Numbered from the stretch's first letter, positions 39,797 through 49,568 are shown. The stretch: DNA of 64,000 nt from Mammaliicoccus stepanovicii (GCF_002902525.1 NZ_PPQZ01000032.1:1-64000); one strand, 5' to 3'. Translations and numbers: made by a program. The notes: generated from the sequence alone by a model not told the origin.

Positions 39797-40633
39797 ATGA
39801 AGAATAGATTATTAAGAGATATGCTTTTAATAATGTTAGGATCATTTATATTCGCAGTTGGCGTCAACGCCTTTGTTATTTCTGCTAACTTAGGTGAAGG
39901 TGGCGTTACAGGTCTATCGTTAATCCTACTTTATGCATTTGATATATCACCAGCTTGGTCAACATTTATATTAAACGCAGTATTGATCACGTTAGGTTAT
40001 AAATTTCTTAGTAAGAGAAGCACAATATACACAATAATAGCGGTGATTGCTATTTCGGTATTCCTAGGACTAACTGAATCTTGGGCAGTAGAAACACATG
40101 AAATTTTAATTAACACTATTTTTGGTGGATTTATGGTCGGATTAGGAATTGGATTAATTGTATTGTCAGGTGGCACGACTGCAGGTACCACGATATTAGC
40201 AAGAATTGCACATAAGTATTTAGATGTGAATACTTCATACGCTTTATTATTCTTTGACCTTATCGTTGTTATTATTTCATTATCTGTAATGCCTTTAGAA
40301 AAAGCGTTATTAACTGTTATTTCATTGTACGTAGGTACTAAAGTTATGGACTTTGTAATTGAAGGTTTAAATCCTAAAAAAGCAGTTACCATTATTTCGC
40401 AAAGCCCAGACCAAATAGCTAAGATGATTGATGAACAAATTGGAAGAGGTTGTACTATATTAAATGGTCGAGGATACTATTCAAAAAAAGATACTGATGT
40501 ATTATATGTTGTGATAGCAAAAACACAGTTATCAAGAACAAAACGAATGATTAAAAAATTCGATGAAAATGCATTTGTAGTCGTCCATGATGTAAGAGAT
40601 GTGTTGGGGAATGGATTTTTAGTAGACGATTAA
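39797..40633 (+). CDS. YitT family membrane protein
   Basis: The product (278 aa) has an N-terminal membrane part (VNAFVISANLGEGGVTGLSLIL, LSGGTTAGTTILARI) and a C-terminal DUF2179 domain (IIDEQIGRGCT-like segment DEQIGRGCTILNGRGYYSKKD). This is the YitT layout; function is uncertain. The start at 39797 follows AAAGGGGGTAAGG; the earlier frame start has no ribosome site. Confidence 0.88.
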   Translation: MKNRLLRDMLLIMLGSFIFAVGVNAFVISANLGEGGVTGLSLILLYAFDISPAWSTFILNAVLITLGYKFLSKRSTIYTIIAVIAISVFLGLTESWAVETHEILINTIFGGFMVGLGIGLIVLSGGTTAGTTILARIAHKYLDVNTSYALLFFDLIVVIISLSVMPLEKALLTVISLYVGTKVMDFVIEGLNPKKAVTIISQSPDQIAKMIDEQIGRGCTILNGRGYYSKKDTDVLYVVIAKTQLSRTKRMIKKFDENAFVVVHDVRDVLGNGFLVDD

Positions 40634-40840
40634 GTGAATAAGCTATATAACAAAGTCTTTTGTGCTCGTAATCTATTAGGAATGTGAGACAGAGGACTTT
40701 TTGTTTTGATATTGAGTACAAAACTTGAGTGTAATTTATTGCTATAATTAAATTTTTACAAATGTGAAATCAAAGTGAAAATATTAGCAATATTATAGAA
40801 AAAAACAATATAAAATGATATAATACGTAAGTATCAGTGA

Positions 40841-40858
40841 TGATAATGATTATCATTT
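40841..40858. promoter_or_regulatory. Fur box before fhuCBG
   Basis: TGATAATGATTATCATTT matches the Fur consensus GATAATGATWATCATTATC with few mismatches. It lies about 17 bp after a TATAAT hexamer at 40819-40824, so iron-Fur repression of the operon is expected. Confidence 0.85.
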
Positions 40859-40919
40859 ACTTAAAAATTCAATTACTCAGTTATATATAGATTGATTAAT
40901 AGCGAAAAGAGGGTTCTTT

Positions 40920-41723
40920 ATGAATCGATTAACGGGAGAAGCTATCTCAATAGGTTATGGTGAAAAGTTAATAGTTAATGATTTAAATTTAGAAATTCCT
41001 GATGGGAAAGTAACGTCTATCATCGGGCCAAATGGGTGCGGTAAATCAACATTGCTTAAAGCACTCAGTCGTATATTAAATGTTCAAACAGGTGAAGTCA
41101 TATTAGATGGTAAGAACTTACACTCAACTTCGACGAAAGAAATAGCAAAGAAAATTGCGATATTACCACAATCACCTGAAGTGTCTGATGGATTAACTGT
41201 TGGTGAACTTGTATCATACGGACGATTCCCACACCAAAAAGGCTTCGGTAGATTATCAAAGCAAGATAAAGAAGAAATTGAATGGGCTATGAAAGTTACC
41301 GGGACACATGAATTCAAATATAGATCTATCAATGATTTAAGTGGTGGACAAAGACAACGTGTTTGGATTGCAATGGCACTTGCTCAAAAAACAGATATTA
41401 TTTTCTTAGATGAACCGACAACTTATTTAGACATTTCACATCAATTAGAAATTTTAGAACTTGTTCAAGAATTAAACAGAGAGCAAGGTTGTACGATTAT
41501 CATGGTTTTACATGATATTAACCAAGCAATTCGTTTTTCTGATCATTTGATCGCTATGAAAGGCGGAGATATTGTTGCTCAAGGTGAGACTGAAGAAGTG
41601 CTTACTAATGAAATACTTGAACAAGTATTCAATATTGACGCTGAACTATCTACTGATCCAAGAACAGGCAAACCAATGCTCGTAACATATAATTTATTGT
41701 GCAAGCATTATACAAAGTTATAA
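40920..41723 (+). CDS. fhuC: Ferric hydroxamate ABC transporter ATPase
   Basis: This 267-aa ATPase has IIGPNGCGKSTLLKALSR, LSGGQRQRVWIAMALAQ and IIFLDEPTTYLDISHQLE. It is nearly identical in pattern to S. aureus FhuC (265 aa), which powers uptake of hydroxamate and other siderophores. It is the first gene of fhuCBG, behind a Fur box. Confidence 0.93.
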   Translation: MNRLTGEAISIGYGEKLIVNDLNLEIPDGKVTSIIGPNGCGKSTLLKALSRILNVQTGEVILDGKNLHSTSTKEIAKKIAILPQSPEVSDGLTVGELVSYGRFPHQKGFGRLSKQDKEEIEWAMKVTGTHEFKYRSINDLSGGQRQRVWIAMALAQKTDIIFLDEPTTYLDISHQLEILELVQELNREQGCTIIMVLHDINQAIRFSDHLIAMKGGDIVAQGETEEVLTNEILEQVFNIDAELSTDPRTGKPMLVTYNLLCKHYTKL

Positions 41724-41736
41724 AAGGATGGCAACG

Positions 41737-42741
41737 ATGACATATCAAAAAACTGTTAAAGAAAATCGCTATCCTATCATCCTAACAGTTACAATTATTT
41801 TACTTGTAGCTGTTTTACTTCTGTCTTTTTTATTTGGAGCGAAAGAAACGTCGATTCAAGTAGTTTATGATGCGATATTTAACTATAACCCCAAAATAGA
41901 AGCGCATAATATATTAAGAGAAATAAGAATACCTAGAGAAATTGGTGCTGTTGTTGTAGGTATGGCTTTAGCAGTTTCAGGTGCGGTGATGCAAGGTGTC
42001 ACAAGAAATGGACTAGCAGACCCGGGTTTACTTGGTTTGAATGCAGGAGCGAGTATGATGCTTGCATTAACACTTGCCGTTATACCTAATGCTGGATACT
42101 TCACGTTAATGTTAGCTGGATTTATTGGTGCTGGAATTGGTGGCATACTTGTGATGAGTATTGGCTCCTCTAAAAGAGGCGGTTTTAGCCCTATGAGGCT
42201 CGTTCTTGCCGGCGCTGCGGTTTCAGCAATGTTAACAGCTGCTAGTGAAGGTATTGCACTTATATTTAAATTAAATCAGACATTAACATTCTGGAGCGTT
42301 GGTGGTGTTAGTGGCACGTCTTGGAAACAAATTTTTATCGCAATGCCAATTGTTGTTGTTATTTTAATCATGTTAATTGTGATGAGTAGACAGCTCACAA
42401 TTTTAAGTTTAGGTGACACACTTTCAAAAGGCCTTGGTCAAAACAGCACAGTTATTAGATATACGAGTCTCATATTGACTATGTTCTTAGCGGGTATCGC
42501 CGTTTCAATAGTCGGCCAAATTGCTTTTGTTGGTTTAATGGTACCTCATATTGTGAGGTTTATGGTTGGCACGGATTATAAACGTGTTATACCTTTGTCA
42601 GCCGTATTAGGTGGGTTTGTATTACTATTTGCGGATATGATTGCCAGATTGTTAGGTGAAGCACCGATCGGAGCAGTTATTTCAATTATAGGTGTACCGT
42701 TTTTCCTTTATCTTGTGAGAAGGGATGGTAAGATATTATGA
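41737..42741 (+). CDS. fhuB: Ferric hydroxamate ABC transporter permease FhuB
   Basis: The product (334 aa) is a FecCD-type permease: LREIRIPREIGAVVVGMALAVSGAVMQGVTRNGLADPGLLGLNAG (given in parts: REIRIPRE, GAVMQGVTRN, ADPGLLGLNAG) and VGLMVPHIVRFMVG. I start at ATG 41737, eight bases after AAAAGGA; ATG 41728 overlaps that site. Confidence 0.92.
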   Translation: MTYQKTVKENRYPIILTVTIILLVAVLLLSFLFGAKETSIQVVYDAIFNYNPKIEAHNILREIRIPREIGAVVVGMALAVSGAVMQGVTRNGLADPGLLGLNAGASMMLALTLAVIPNAGYFTLMLAGFIGAGIGGILVMSIGSSKRGGFSPMRLVLAGAAVSAMLTAASEGIALIFKLNQTLTFWSVGGVSGTSWKQIFIAMPIVVVILIMLIVMSRQLTILSLGDTLSKGLGQNSTVIRYTSLILTMFLAGIAVSIVGQIAFVGLMVPHIVRFMVGTDYKRVIPLSAVLGGFVLLFADMIARLLGEAPIGAVISIIGVPFFLYLVRRDGKIL

Positions 42742-43754
42742 TACATCCCAAAATAATAAAAAAACAACGTATTACATTTGTTGTATTGATTGTAGTCCTT
42801 ATTGCATCGATGGGACTTGCTATGACAACTGGCGAATTTAAAATGTCATTTATTCAGTTTTTCAAAACACTAATAGGTAATGGTAACGAACTAGATACTA
42901 TGGTGCTATTTGAATTTAGAATGCCAAGAATGCTTATCACAATATTAGCAGGTGCGAGTTTAGCATTAAGTGGGGCTATACTACAAAGTGTGACAAAGAA
43001 TCCACTAGCCGAACCAGGCATATTAGGTATAAATGCCGGAAGCGGATTTATGATTACACTATTCCTAGTAATAGGTACAATTAAGGCTGGGGATTTTGTT
43101 TATGTATTACCTATTGTAAGTATGATAGGTGGTATTGCAACTGCCATGGTTATCTTTATGTTTAGTTACAAAAAAGGTGAAGGTATAAATCCAGTACGTA
43201 TGGTACTAATTGGTGTAGGTTTATCTACAGCCCTTTCTGGTGGCTCCATAACCATTATGTCTACATTTGACCAAGAACAGATGGAATTTATAGCTAGATG
43301 GTTCGCTGGGAATATTTGGGGTGATGAATGGCCATTCGTATTTGCATTTGTACCTTGGTTAGTGATTGTTATGCCGTTTTTATTTTATAAAGCAAATGTA
43401 TTAAATGTATTAAGTACAAACGAACAAATATCAGTATCCTTTGGAATAAATAGTAACAAAGAGCGTATCGTGCTTGTGTTCTTAGCAGTTGTATTATCAT
43501 CTGCAGCAGTATCAGTAGCAGGTGGTATTGGATTTGTAGGCTTGATGGGTCCGCATATTGCAAGAAGTATTGTAGGACCGAGACATCAACTTTACTTACC
43601 AATTGCTGTATTAAATGGTGCAATATTACTTGTACTTGCAGATACGATTGGGAAAATTGTGCTGGAACCTAATGGGCTACCAGCTGGTATTATTGTAGCA
43701 ATTGTTGGGGCACCGTATTTCTTATATTTAATGCAAAAATCAACACATATTTAA
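42738..43754 (+). CDS. fhuG: Ferric hydroxamate ABC transporter permease FhuG
   Basis: This 338-aa FecCD-type permease (EFRMPRMLITILAGASLALSG, NPLAEPGILGINAGSG, FVGLMGPHIARSIVG) overlaps fhuB by 4 bp. It partners FhuB to form the channel. FhuD-type binding proteins are not in this window, as in S. aureus, where they are encoded elsewhere. Confidence 0.92.
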   Translation: MIHPKIIKKQRITFVVLIVVLIASMGLAMTTGEFKMSFIQFFKTLIGNGNELDTMVLFEFRMPRMLITILAGASLALSGAILQSVTKNPLAEPGILGINAGSGFMITLFLVIGTIKAGDFVYVLPIVSMIGGIATAMVIFMFSYKKGEGINPVRMVLIGVGLSTALSGGSITIMSTFDQEQMEFIARWFAGNIWGDEWPFVFAFVPWLVIVMPFLFYKANVLNVLSTNEQISVSFGINSNKERIVLVFLAVVLSSAAVSVAGGIGFVGLMGPHIARSIVGPRHQLYLPIAVLNGAILLVLADTIGKIVLEPNGLPAGIIVAIVGAPYFLYLMQKSTHI

Positions 43755-43790
43755 AACTCAAACATGATGATTGTCATGTTTGAGTTTTTT
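43753..43790 (+). terminator. Terminator of fhuCBG
   Basis: A 15-bp perfect stem AAAACTCAAACATGA/TCATGTTTGAGTTTT overlaps the fhuG stop and is followed by T residues. Confidence 0.9.
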
Positions 43791-43850
43791 AATTTTTATA
43801 ATGAAAATCAGTACATAAGGTTATTTTAGAATAAATATTTAACAAGATAG

Positions 43851-43875
43851 GTTTTTTTATTTACTTTAGGGGTAT
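43851..43875 (+). promoter_or_regulatory. Sigma-B-type promoter of amaP-asp23
   Basis: GTTTTT (43851-43856) and GGGTAT (43870-43875) with a 13-bp spacer fit the sigma-B consensus GTTT-N12-15-GGGTAT. asp23 is the classic sigma-B marker in staphylococci. Confidence 0.8.
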
Positions 43876-43920
43876 ACCTATTAATAGTAATATAATTTTA
43901 CATAGGAGGTGCAGTTGCCA

Positions 43921-44460
43921 GTGAGAAGGTTAAAGAATTTTATCCTAGGCTTGTTCATTATTGTAGTAGTAGGCACACTTCTTTTTATGTATTTGGATAT
44001 TAGCCAGATTGCCAGTTATCAACAAAAATTATTGAAATATAGTTGGTTCGAACCAACGTTGATTACTTGTGCTGGTGTATTAATATTCTTTGGTTTATTG
44101 ATGTTCTTCGCAACATTTAAACCAACACATAAGAAACCCGGCTTACATCGAGATTATGAAGATGGACATATTTACATTACAAGAAATTCAGTTGAGAAAT
44201 GTGTTTACCGTACAATACAAAAATACGATGAGGTAAGACAACCGAATGTAATTGCTAAATTGTATAATAAGAAAAATAAATCTTATGCAACGATAAAAGC
44301 AGATTTCTTTGTAGTATCAGATACAAACGGGGTACAGACATTAACAGATCGAATCAAATCAGATATTAAAGAAAATGTTGAACATTTTTCAGAAATACCG
44401 GTTAAAAATATCGAGATTAATGTCAAAGATCAAAAAACAAGTAATACAAGAGTATTATAA
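43921..44460 (+). CDS. amaP: Alkaline shock response membrane anchor AmaP
   Basis: The product (about 179 aa) has two TMs near the N-terminus (ILGLFIIVVVGTLLFMYLDI and LITCAGVLIFFGLLMFFATF) and a cytoplasmic domain. It anchors Asp23 to the membrane. The start is uncertain: GTG 43921 (giving MRRLKNF) or TTG 43915, both after AGGAGG at 43904-43909. The gene order amaP-DUF2273-asp23 is diagnostic. Confidence 0.88.
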   Translation: MRRLKNFILGLFIIVVVGTLLFMYLDISQIASYQQKLLKYSWFEPTLITCAGVLIFFGLLMFFATFKPTHKKPGLHRDYEDGHIYITRNSVEKCVYRTIQKYDEVRQPNVIAKLYNKKNKSYATIKADFFVVSDTNGVQTLTDRIKSDIKENVEHFSEIPVKNIEINVKDQKTSNTRVL

Positions 44461-44485
44461 GATCCAAGGATAGGAGGTTCCGAAC

Positions 44486-44710
44486 ATGCCAAATGAAAAT
44501 CAAGATCCTAATCAATTCATTAATTTTATTAAAGAATATAAATGGAGAATCGTTGGTTTTATCGCAATGTTAATTTTAGCAGTTTTATTCTTATCAATTG
44601 GTTTTTGGAAAACCGTTTTAATTCTTGTTTTATGTTTAATTGGAATTGGACTTGGGTATATTAAAGACTGTACTCAGCAGTTTTTAAATTTCTTAAACCG
44701 AATAAGTTAA
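44486..44710 (+). CDS. DUF2273 small membrane protein
   Basis: This 74-aa protein has two hydrophobic helices (WRIVGFIAMLILAVLFLSIGFW and TVLILVLCLIGIGLGY) and a short amphipathic end. DUF2273 proteins lie between amaP and asp23 and probably help to anchor Asp23. AGGAGG precedes the ATG. Confidence 0.88.
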   Translation: MPNENQDPNQFINFIKEYKWRIVGFIAMLILAVLFLSIGFWKTVLILVLCLIGIGLGYIKDCTQQFLNFLNRIS

Positions 44711-44781
44711 ACTGCTTAATTAGTAATACAAAACATATAAAAAACTATTAAATAACAAACACACAAGGGAGAGAATTTATT

Positions 44782-45288
44782 ATGGCAAATGTAGACAACA
44801 ATAAAGCAAAAACAAGTTATAACGAACAAACTGGAGTAAATGAACAAGCACGTGAAGCGCAACAACAAGAATCACTAGAACAACAATTTTCAAACACATT
44901 ATCTTTCTCAGATGAAGTAGTTGAAAAAATCGCTGGTATCGCTGCAAGAGAAGTAAGAGGTATCCTAGATATGAAAGGCGGATTTGCTTCAAGCCTAACA
45001 GATCGTTTTACTTCTGGTAACAATGTAACACAAGGTGTAACAGTAGAAGTTGGGGAAAAACAAGCTGCTGTTGACTTGAAAGTTGTATTAGAATATGGCG
45101 AATCAGCTCCAAGAATCTTCAAAAAAGTTGCTGATTTAGTTAAAGAGCAAGTTAAACATATGACTGGCTTAGAAGTTGTTGAAGTTAACATGCACGTTGA
45201 CGATGTAATGAGCAAAAAAGAATACGAACAAAAAAATGCTGCATCTAAAGAGGAAGACCAAGGTAAAAGTGGTAAAGAATTACAATAA
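44782..45288 (+). CDS. asp23: Alkaline shock protein 23
   Basis: This 168-aa protein has an acidic, Gln-rich N-terminus and an Asp23/Gls24 domain: [20 protein letters not shown], then [21 protein letters not shown] and [11 protein letters not shown]. It is an abundant membrane-associated envelope-stress protein in staphylococci. GGGAGAG precedes the ATG. It is expected to be sigma-B dependent through the promoter at 43851-43875. Confidence 0.94.
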   Translation: MANVDNNKAKTSYNEQTGVNEQAREAQQQESLEQQFSNTLSFSDEVVEKIAGIAAREVRGILDMKGGFASSLTDRFTSGNNVTQGVTVEVGEKQAAVDLKVVLEYGESAPRIFKKVADLVKEQVKHMTGLEVVEVNMHVDDVMSKKEYEQKNAASKEEDQGKSGKELQ

Positions 45289-45365
45289 GTAAGAGGAAGA
45301 AATTGAGAGATTATCATCCCTCAAATATAACGGGTTTTGGATATAAATCATCCATTCTCAAATTT

Positions 45366-45404
45366 AAAGAGCTAATCCATAATTTTTTGGATTAGCTCTT
45401 TTTT
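45366..45404 (+). terminator. Terminator of asp23
   Basis: A 14-bp stem AAAGAGCTAATCCA/TGGATTAGCTCTTT is followed by T residues. Confidence 0.9.
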
Positions 45405-45492
45405 CTATATACTAAGTTGCTAGATTCATCAGTCTGGCAACTTAGCGTGCGAACTTGTCATGTAGAGGTCCAGGATGACAAATAAGATATGT

Positions 45493-45524
45493 AAAAAGCC
45501 AAAAGTCCGCGACTTTTGGCTTTT
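45493..45524 (-). terminator. Terminator of the MFS gene
   Basis: The perfect stem AAAAGCCAAAAGTC/GACTTTTGGCTTTT with a CGC loop lies downstream of the minus-strand transporter. Confidence 0.88.
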
Positions 45525-45535
45525 GTTTCATCATG

Positions 45536-46687
45536 CTATGATGTTTTGGGTTGTTTTTTTAAGGTTAAACATATTAATAATGCTAAGAAACTTAAAGTTC
45601 CTGCTACATACAAACTTGAGACAACATCGAAGTAAGTAACAAATATACCGCCAAGTAGTGATCCTGCACCTATTCCAGCGTTTAAACTAGACATATTCCA
45701 ACTCATTGCGGCACTTGTATCACCTTCTAATTGAGATATTATACCTATTTGAATTGGTGGGTTAGAGCCCCATTGTACGATATTCCATGCAAATACTCCG
45801 ATGAGTGTTATAACAAGTATGGGTAAAAATGATTGAAAGACGAACATTAAAACAGTATAGGTACTTAATGAAATAAGCAACCATTTTTTACTACCTAATG
45901 CATCAGTAATATAACCACCTAGAGAAGTTCCTAAAATAGCACCTAAACCTGCTACTAATAGAACAAGTGACACGATATTTAAGTCATACCCATATACAGA
46001 AAGTAGTGGGCTGATATAAGTTACGACGACATAATTTGCTGCAAGGATTAGGAATGTAATGCTTAAATATTTCACGACTTCAAGTGGTCTTAATACTTTA
46101 TAACTACTGTGATCTGCTTCAGATTTGATAGTATCTAATTTGTCACTAGAAACATTAAAGATAATTAATATAAAAGCAAGAACGCCGACAAGACAAATAA
46201 ATACGAATGTCATTCTCCATCCTACTAAGTCACCAATTTTAGTGCCTAATGGAACGCCCAAAACGTTTGCTGCACTAAATCCTGTATAAACTAGGCCAAT
46301 CATTTTCCCGCGTTGATTTGGCTTTGAGTAAACTACAGTAAGTGATAATATTTTGACTACAATAATTGCTGCAGCGGCTGAAGATAGAATTCTTCCTAAT
46401 ACGAGTACTGTAAAGTTCGGTGAGATTGCAATAATGCCATTCCCGATGACAAATAACACCATACTTATTAGTAAAGTAATTTTTGGAGAAACGTTTTTAG
46501 TTAATTTGACTAGAATAGGACCGCTTATTGCAAAAGTTATTGCATATACAGTTACAAGTTGCCCGATAATTGCTTCTGATATATTTAAATCAGCACTCAT
46601 CAATGTAAGTATACCTGCAATCATTAATTCAACCATACCGACAACGAATACACTTAACATAAATGTAATTAAACGTGATTTTGACAT
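45536..46687 (-). CDS. MFS transporter (DHA1/AraJ-type exporter)
   Basis: The 383-aa product has 12 hydrophobic segments. VLGRILSSAAAAIIVVKILSL and NQRGKMIGLVYTGFSAANVLGVPLGTKIG (seen as GKMIGLVYTG and GVPLGTKIG) place it in the sugar-efflux/chloramphenicol-exporter-like DHA1 group. The substrate is unknown. It stands alone, with a terminator behind it. Confidence 0.85.
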   Translation of the reverse strand: MSKSRLITFMLSVFVVGMVELMIAGILTLMSADLNISEAIIGQLVTVYAITFAISGPILVKLTKNVSPKITLLISMVLFVIGNGIIAISPNFTVLVLGRILSSAAAAIIVVKILSLTVVYSKPNQRGKMIGLVYTGFSAANVLGVPLGTKIGDLVGWRMTFVFICLVGVLAFILIIFNVSSDKLDTIKSEADHSSYKVLRPLEVVKYLSITFLILAANYVVVTYISPLLSVYGYDLNIVSLVLLVAGLGAILGTSLGGYITDALGSKKWLLISLSTYTVLMFVFQSFLPILVITLIGVFAWNIVQWGSNPPIQIGIISQLEGDTSAAMSWNMSSLNAGIGAGSLLGGIFVTYFDVVSSLYVAGTLSFLALLICLTLKKQPKTS

Positions 46688-47047
46688 CTAATAACTCCTT
46701 CTTTTTTTCATATAATCATGATTATAACAGTGCAATTTGTAAAAATACAGATAAAAATTAATTCACGAACGATAGATTTCTACCTATAAAAATTGACTGT
46801 AAAATTATTGTAATTCCGCTTGATATGTTGAAGAACATCCGTAAATACAGTAGTTATAAGAATATTTAAAAAGTTAAAATTGTTTATGATTAATATTTTT
46901 AATCTATTTATTTATAATATTATCTCTGTTGTTGTGAATTTATAATGACAGCGCTTACAATAAATTATATAATATAATTAGTAAAGAATAGTATTGAATA
47001 ATTATTAATTATTGTGTATAGTTAGTCTTGCGAAAAGGAGCATACAT
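46688..47047. other. 360-bp divergent control region (MFS / yjiH-like)
   Basis: There is no gene. A perfect cre lies at 46946-46959, followed by AT-rich -10-like sequence. The rest shows nothing I can name. Confidence 0.65.
46946..46959 (-). promoter_or_regulatory. Perfect cre site upstream of the YjiH gene
   Basis: The minus strand reads TGTAAGCGCTGTCA, matching the CcpA consensus TGWAANCGNTNWCA at every position. It is about 90 bp before the YjiH start, overlapping the likely promoter, so glucose-dependent control is expected. Confidence 0.8.
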
Positions 47048-48406
47048 ATGAAAGAAACGAGTATATTAGTAGGTAGATTGAAGTTTATTATATTATCAAT
47101 TTTAGGTATTTATTTATTTTTAGTTCCTATAACAGTTACGAATGAAGAAGGTAAAACTCAAACGAGTTTACCTGTAGCATTTTTAGCAAATAAAACATTA
47201 GATTTGATAGGTGATTCAGCTGGTTTAATCATCATGTTATTGATTGTCATTTCTGCTGTAATGACGCTTATATTTTCAACTGTATTTAGCGCGTCTACTA
47301 AACGATCTATTACAAACGAATTATTCAATGTGAACTGGATATGGGTAGTTATAAGATTAATAGGTGCTATCTTTGCGGTATGCATATACTTTAATCTTGG
47401 ACCTGGAATAGTAGTAAACGAAAATACAGGTTTAATGGTATACAATGATCTACTCCCAACATTATTAGCAGTATTTTTCTTTGCAGGATTATTCTTACCA
47501 TTGTTGATGGATTTTGGGTTACTTGAATTTTTAGGACCTATGTTCGCACCAATTATGAGACCTTTATTTAAACTACCTGGGAGATCTACAGTAGACAATT
47601 TAGCATCATTTATAGGTGATGGTACTGTTGGTGTTATGATAACAAGTCAGCAGTATGAGCAAGGATTCTACACGAGAAGAGAAGCGACCGTCATTGCAAC
47701 AACTTTCTCAGTTGTTTCAATAACTTTTGCAATCGTAATTGCTCAAACGATAGGTTTATTAGATTTCTTCTTTAAATTTTATTTTTCAGTTATTTTAGCA
47801 TGTTTAGTGGCAGCATTTGTGATGCCGAGAATTTGGCCGCTTAAACAAATTCCAGATCAATATTCAAATGGAAGTACTGAAACTTTAAATGAAAAAATTC
47901 CTAAAACACATAATCCAATAACTTGGGGCTTTGAAAAAGCAACTGAAAAAGCTGTTAAATCACCAAATCTTAAACAATTTTTTATAAATGGTATTAAAAC
48001 AGTATTAGATATGTGGTTAGCTGTTTTGCCAGTCGTTATGACAATAGGTACTTTAGCAACGATTGTTGCAGAATATACACCACTATTTAGTATTTTAGGT
48101 GCACCTTTTGTACCTTTACTAGAACTTATGCAAATACCATATGCAAAAGAAGCATCTGAAACTTTACTTATTGGATTTGCTGATATGTTCTTACCTTCAT
48201 TACTGATAAGCGATGTACCGAGTGATATGACAAGATTTATTGTCGGTGCGCTTAGTATTTCACAATTAATCTACTTATCTGAGGTAGGGGGCGTAATATT
48301 AGGTTCAAAAATCCCAGTAAGTTTGGGTAAATTATTTATGATTTATTTTATTAGAACAATCATTACATTACCGATAATCGTGATTATGGCACATATATTC
48401 TTCTAA
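47048..48406 (+). CDS. YjiH family membrane protein (nucleoside-recognition GATE domain)
   Basis: The product (452 aa) is polytopic, with two GATE/nucleoside-recognition regions (FIGDGTVGVMITSQQYEQGFYTRRE seen as DGTVGVMITS and YTRREATVIATTFS; later SLLISDVPSDMTRFIVGALSISQ). It resembles YjiH and, more distantly, SpmA/SpmB and nucleoside permeases. The substrate is unknown. The start at 47048 follows AAAAGGAG; the earlier TTG frame lacks a ribosome site. The upstream cre suggests use of a secondary carbon source. Confidence 0.85.
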   Translation: MKETSILVGRLKFIILSILGIYLFLVPITVTNEEGKTQTSLPVAFLANKTLDLIGDSAGLIIMLLIVISAVMTLIFSTVFSASTKRSITNELFNVNWIWVVIRLIGAIFAVCIYFNLGPGIVVNENTGLMVYNDLLPTLLAVFFFAGLFLPLLMDFGLLEFLGPMFAPIMRPLFKLPGRSTVDNLASFIGDGTVGVMITSQQYEQGFYTRREATVIATTFSVVSITFAIVIAQTIGLLDFFFKFYFSVILACLVAAFVMPRIWPLKQIPDQYSNGSTETLNEKIPKTHNPITWGFEKATEKAVKSPNLKQFFINGIKTVLDMWLAVLPVVMTIGTLATIVAEYTPLFSILGAPFVPLLELMQIPYAKEASETLLIGFADMFLPSLLISDVPSDMTRFIVGALSISQLIYLSEVGGVILGSKIPVSLGKLFMIYFIRTIITLPIIVIMAHIFF

Positions 48407-48432
48407 CAATATTGTAGTTATGATCTACATAC

Positions 48433-48489
48433 AAAAACAGTCATGCCTCGCACTTACTCATAAAGAGTAGTCGTAGCATGACTGTTTTA
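48433..48489. terminator. Terminator between yjiH-like and isdG-like genes
   Basis: The outer stem AAAACAGTCATGC/GCATGACTGTTTT has an extra inner arm and lies between convergent genes. Confidence 0.8.
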
Positions 48490-48515
48490 TATTATATAAT
48501 TACTATGAATGTATA

Positions 48516-48833
48516 TTATTCAGTAGTTGTTTCAACTTTAGCAACAACAATTTCTGAACCTAACATTGGTGATTCACCTTGATCTTTACTAGAATCGCCT
48601 CTATTATGCGCTTGTTTGAAAGCATCACTATTTTTCCATACTTCAAAGTCTTCTAAAGTTTCCCACCACATGTTAACATGTAATTCGTCATTGTCTTCGA
48701 TGTCTTGTATATTCCAAGTTTCTACTTTAATAAAACCTTTCATCTCTTGTAAAGCGCCACCTTTAGTGAACATTGGTGCAAATTTCTCGGCAAAACCTTT
48801 TTTCATTTTAATTCTATTTGTAACGATATACAT
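48516..48833 (-). CDS. IsdG-like haem-degrading monooxygenase
   Basis: This 105-aa ABM-fold protein carries the three residues essential in IsdG/IsdI at matching positions: N6 (VTNR), W66 (FEVWKNSDAF) and H76 (KQAHNR). IsdG-type enzymes open haem to release iron in the cytoplasm. No isd genes are near, so it could equally be an HmoA/HmoB-type protein. The SDR gene begins upstream on the same strand, with a 12-bp gap between them. Confidence 0.8.
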   Translation of the reverse strand: MYIVTNRIKMKKGFAEKFAPMFTKGGALQEMKGFIKVETWNIQDIEDNDELHVNMWWETLEDFEVWKNSDAFKQAHNRGDSSKDQGESPMLGSEIVVAKVETTTE

Positions 48834-48845
48834 ATTGATTCACTC

Positions 48846-49568
48846 CTATTGTTTTGGTGTTGGATTTGTTGCCCAAATTTGAGCAGTTTTCATAAATGTT
48901 CTTGGTTGTAATTTAAGTTGTGCAATCACGACATCAGCGACATCTTCAGGATGTGTCATTGTATCTTCCTCTAATGGTGTTTCTCCAATTAAGTCTGTTA
49001 GCACTGCAGAAGGTGTTAAGTAAGAAACACGTATATTATGCTTTCTCATTTCTTGCATAATACCTTCTGTCATGCCAATAACGGCATATTTAGTTGCTGC
49101 ATAAATACTACTATTTGCATTTGCTTTAAGTCCTGACATTGAAGCAATATTAATGACATCACCACTATTTTGTTTAACTAAATAAGGTAGTGATTCCTGT
49201 AAGACATAGTAAATACCTTTCACATTCGTTTCAAATAATTGATCAAATTCAGATTCACTAACATCTAGAAAAGGATTATTTTTCATAATGCCAGCATTAT
49301 TAATAACAATATCAATTGAACCTAGTGCATGATAAGAATCTTCTATGAATTTTTGAACATCTTGTTGATGTGCGATATTCGTGTCTTTATAAAAAACTTT
49401 AACGTTATATTGTTTTAATTCATTTGCTGTTTCTTCTAATAAATCAAGACTTCGACTTGCAATTGCTACATTAACGCCTTCTTGAGCTAATGCAATAGCA
49501 ATAGATTTGCCAATTCCTTTTGAACCACCTGTAATGATTGCATTTAAACCAGTTAATTCCCTTAACAT
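48846..49568 (-). CDS. Short-chain dehydrogenase/reductase
   Basis: The product (240 aa) is a classical SDR: TGGSKGIGKS (NAD(P) binding), INNAGIMKNNPF, IASMSGLKA, and catalytic Tyr/Lys in YAATKYAVIG. It most resembles 3-oxoacyl-ACP reductase-like enzymes (FabG/YkvO group). I start at ATG 49568, ten bases after AAGGAG; the upstream GTG/ATG codons overlap that site. The substrate is unknown. It is probably cotranscribed with the IsdG-like gene. Confidence 0.85.
   Translation of the reverse strand: MLRELTGLNAIITGGSKGIGKSIAIALAQEGVNVAIASRSLDLLEETANELKQYNVKVFYKDTNIAHQQDVQKFIEDSYHALGSIDIVINNAGIMKNNPFLDVSESEFDQLFETNVKGIYYVLQESLPYLVKQNSGDVINIASMSGLKANANSSIYAATKYAVIGMTEGIMQEMRKHNIRVSYLTPSAVLTDLIGETPLEEDTMTHPEDVADVVIAQLKLQPRTFMKTAQIWATNPTPKQ

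Noticed and set aside
44817..45317. 166-codon minus-strand frame
   Set aside because: Antisense to asp23; it exists because of biased codon use on the plus strand.
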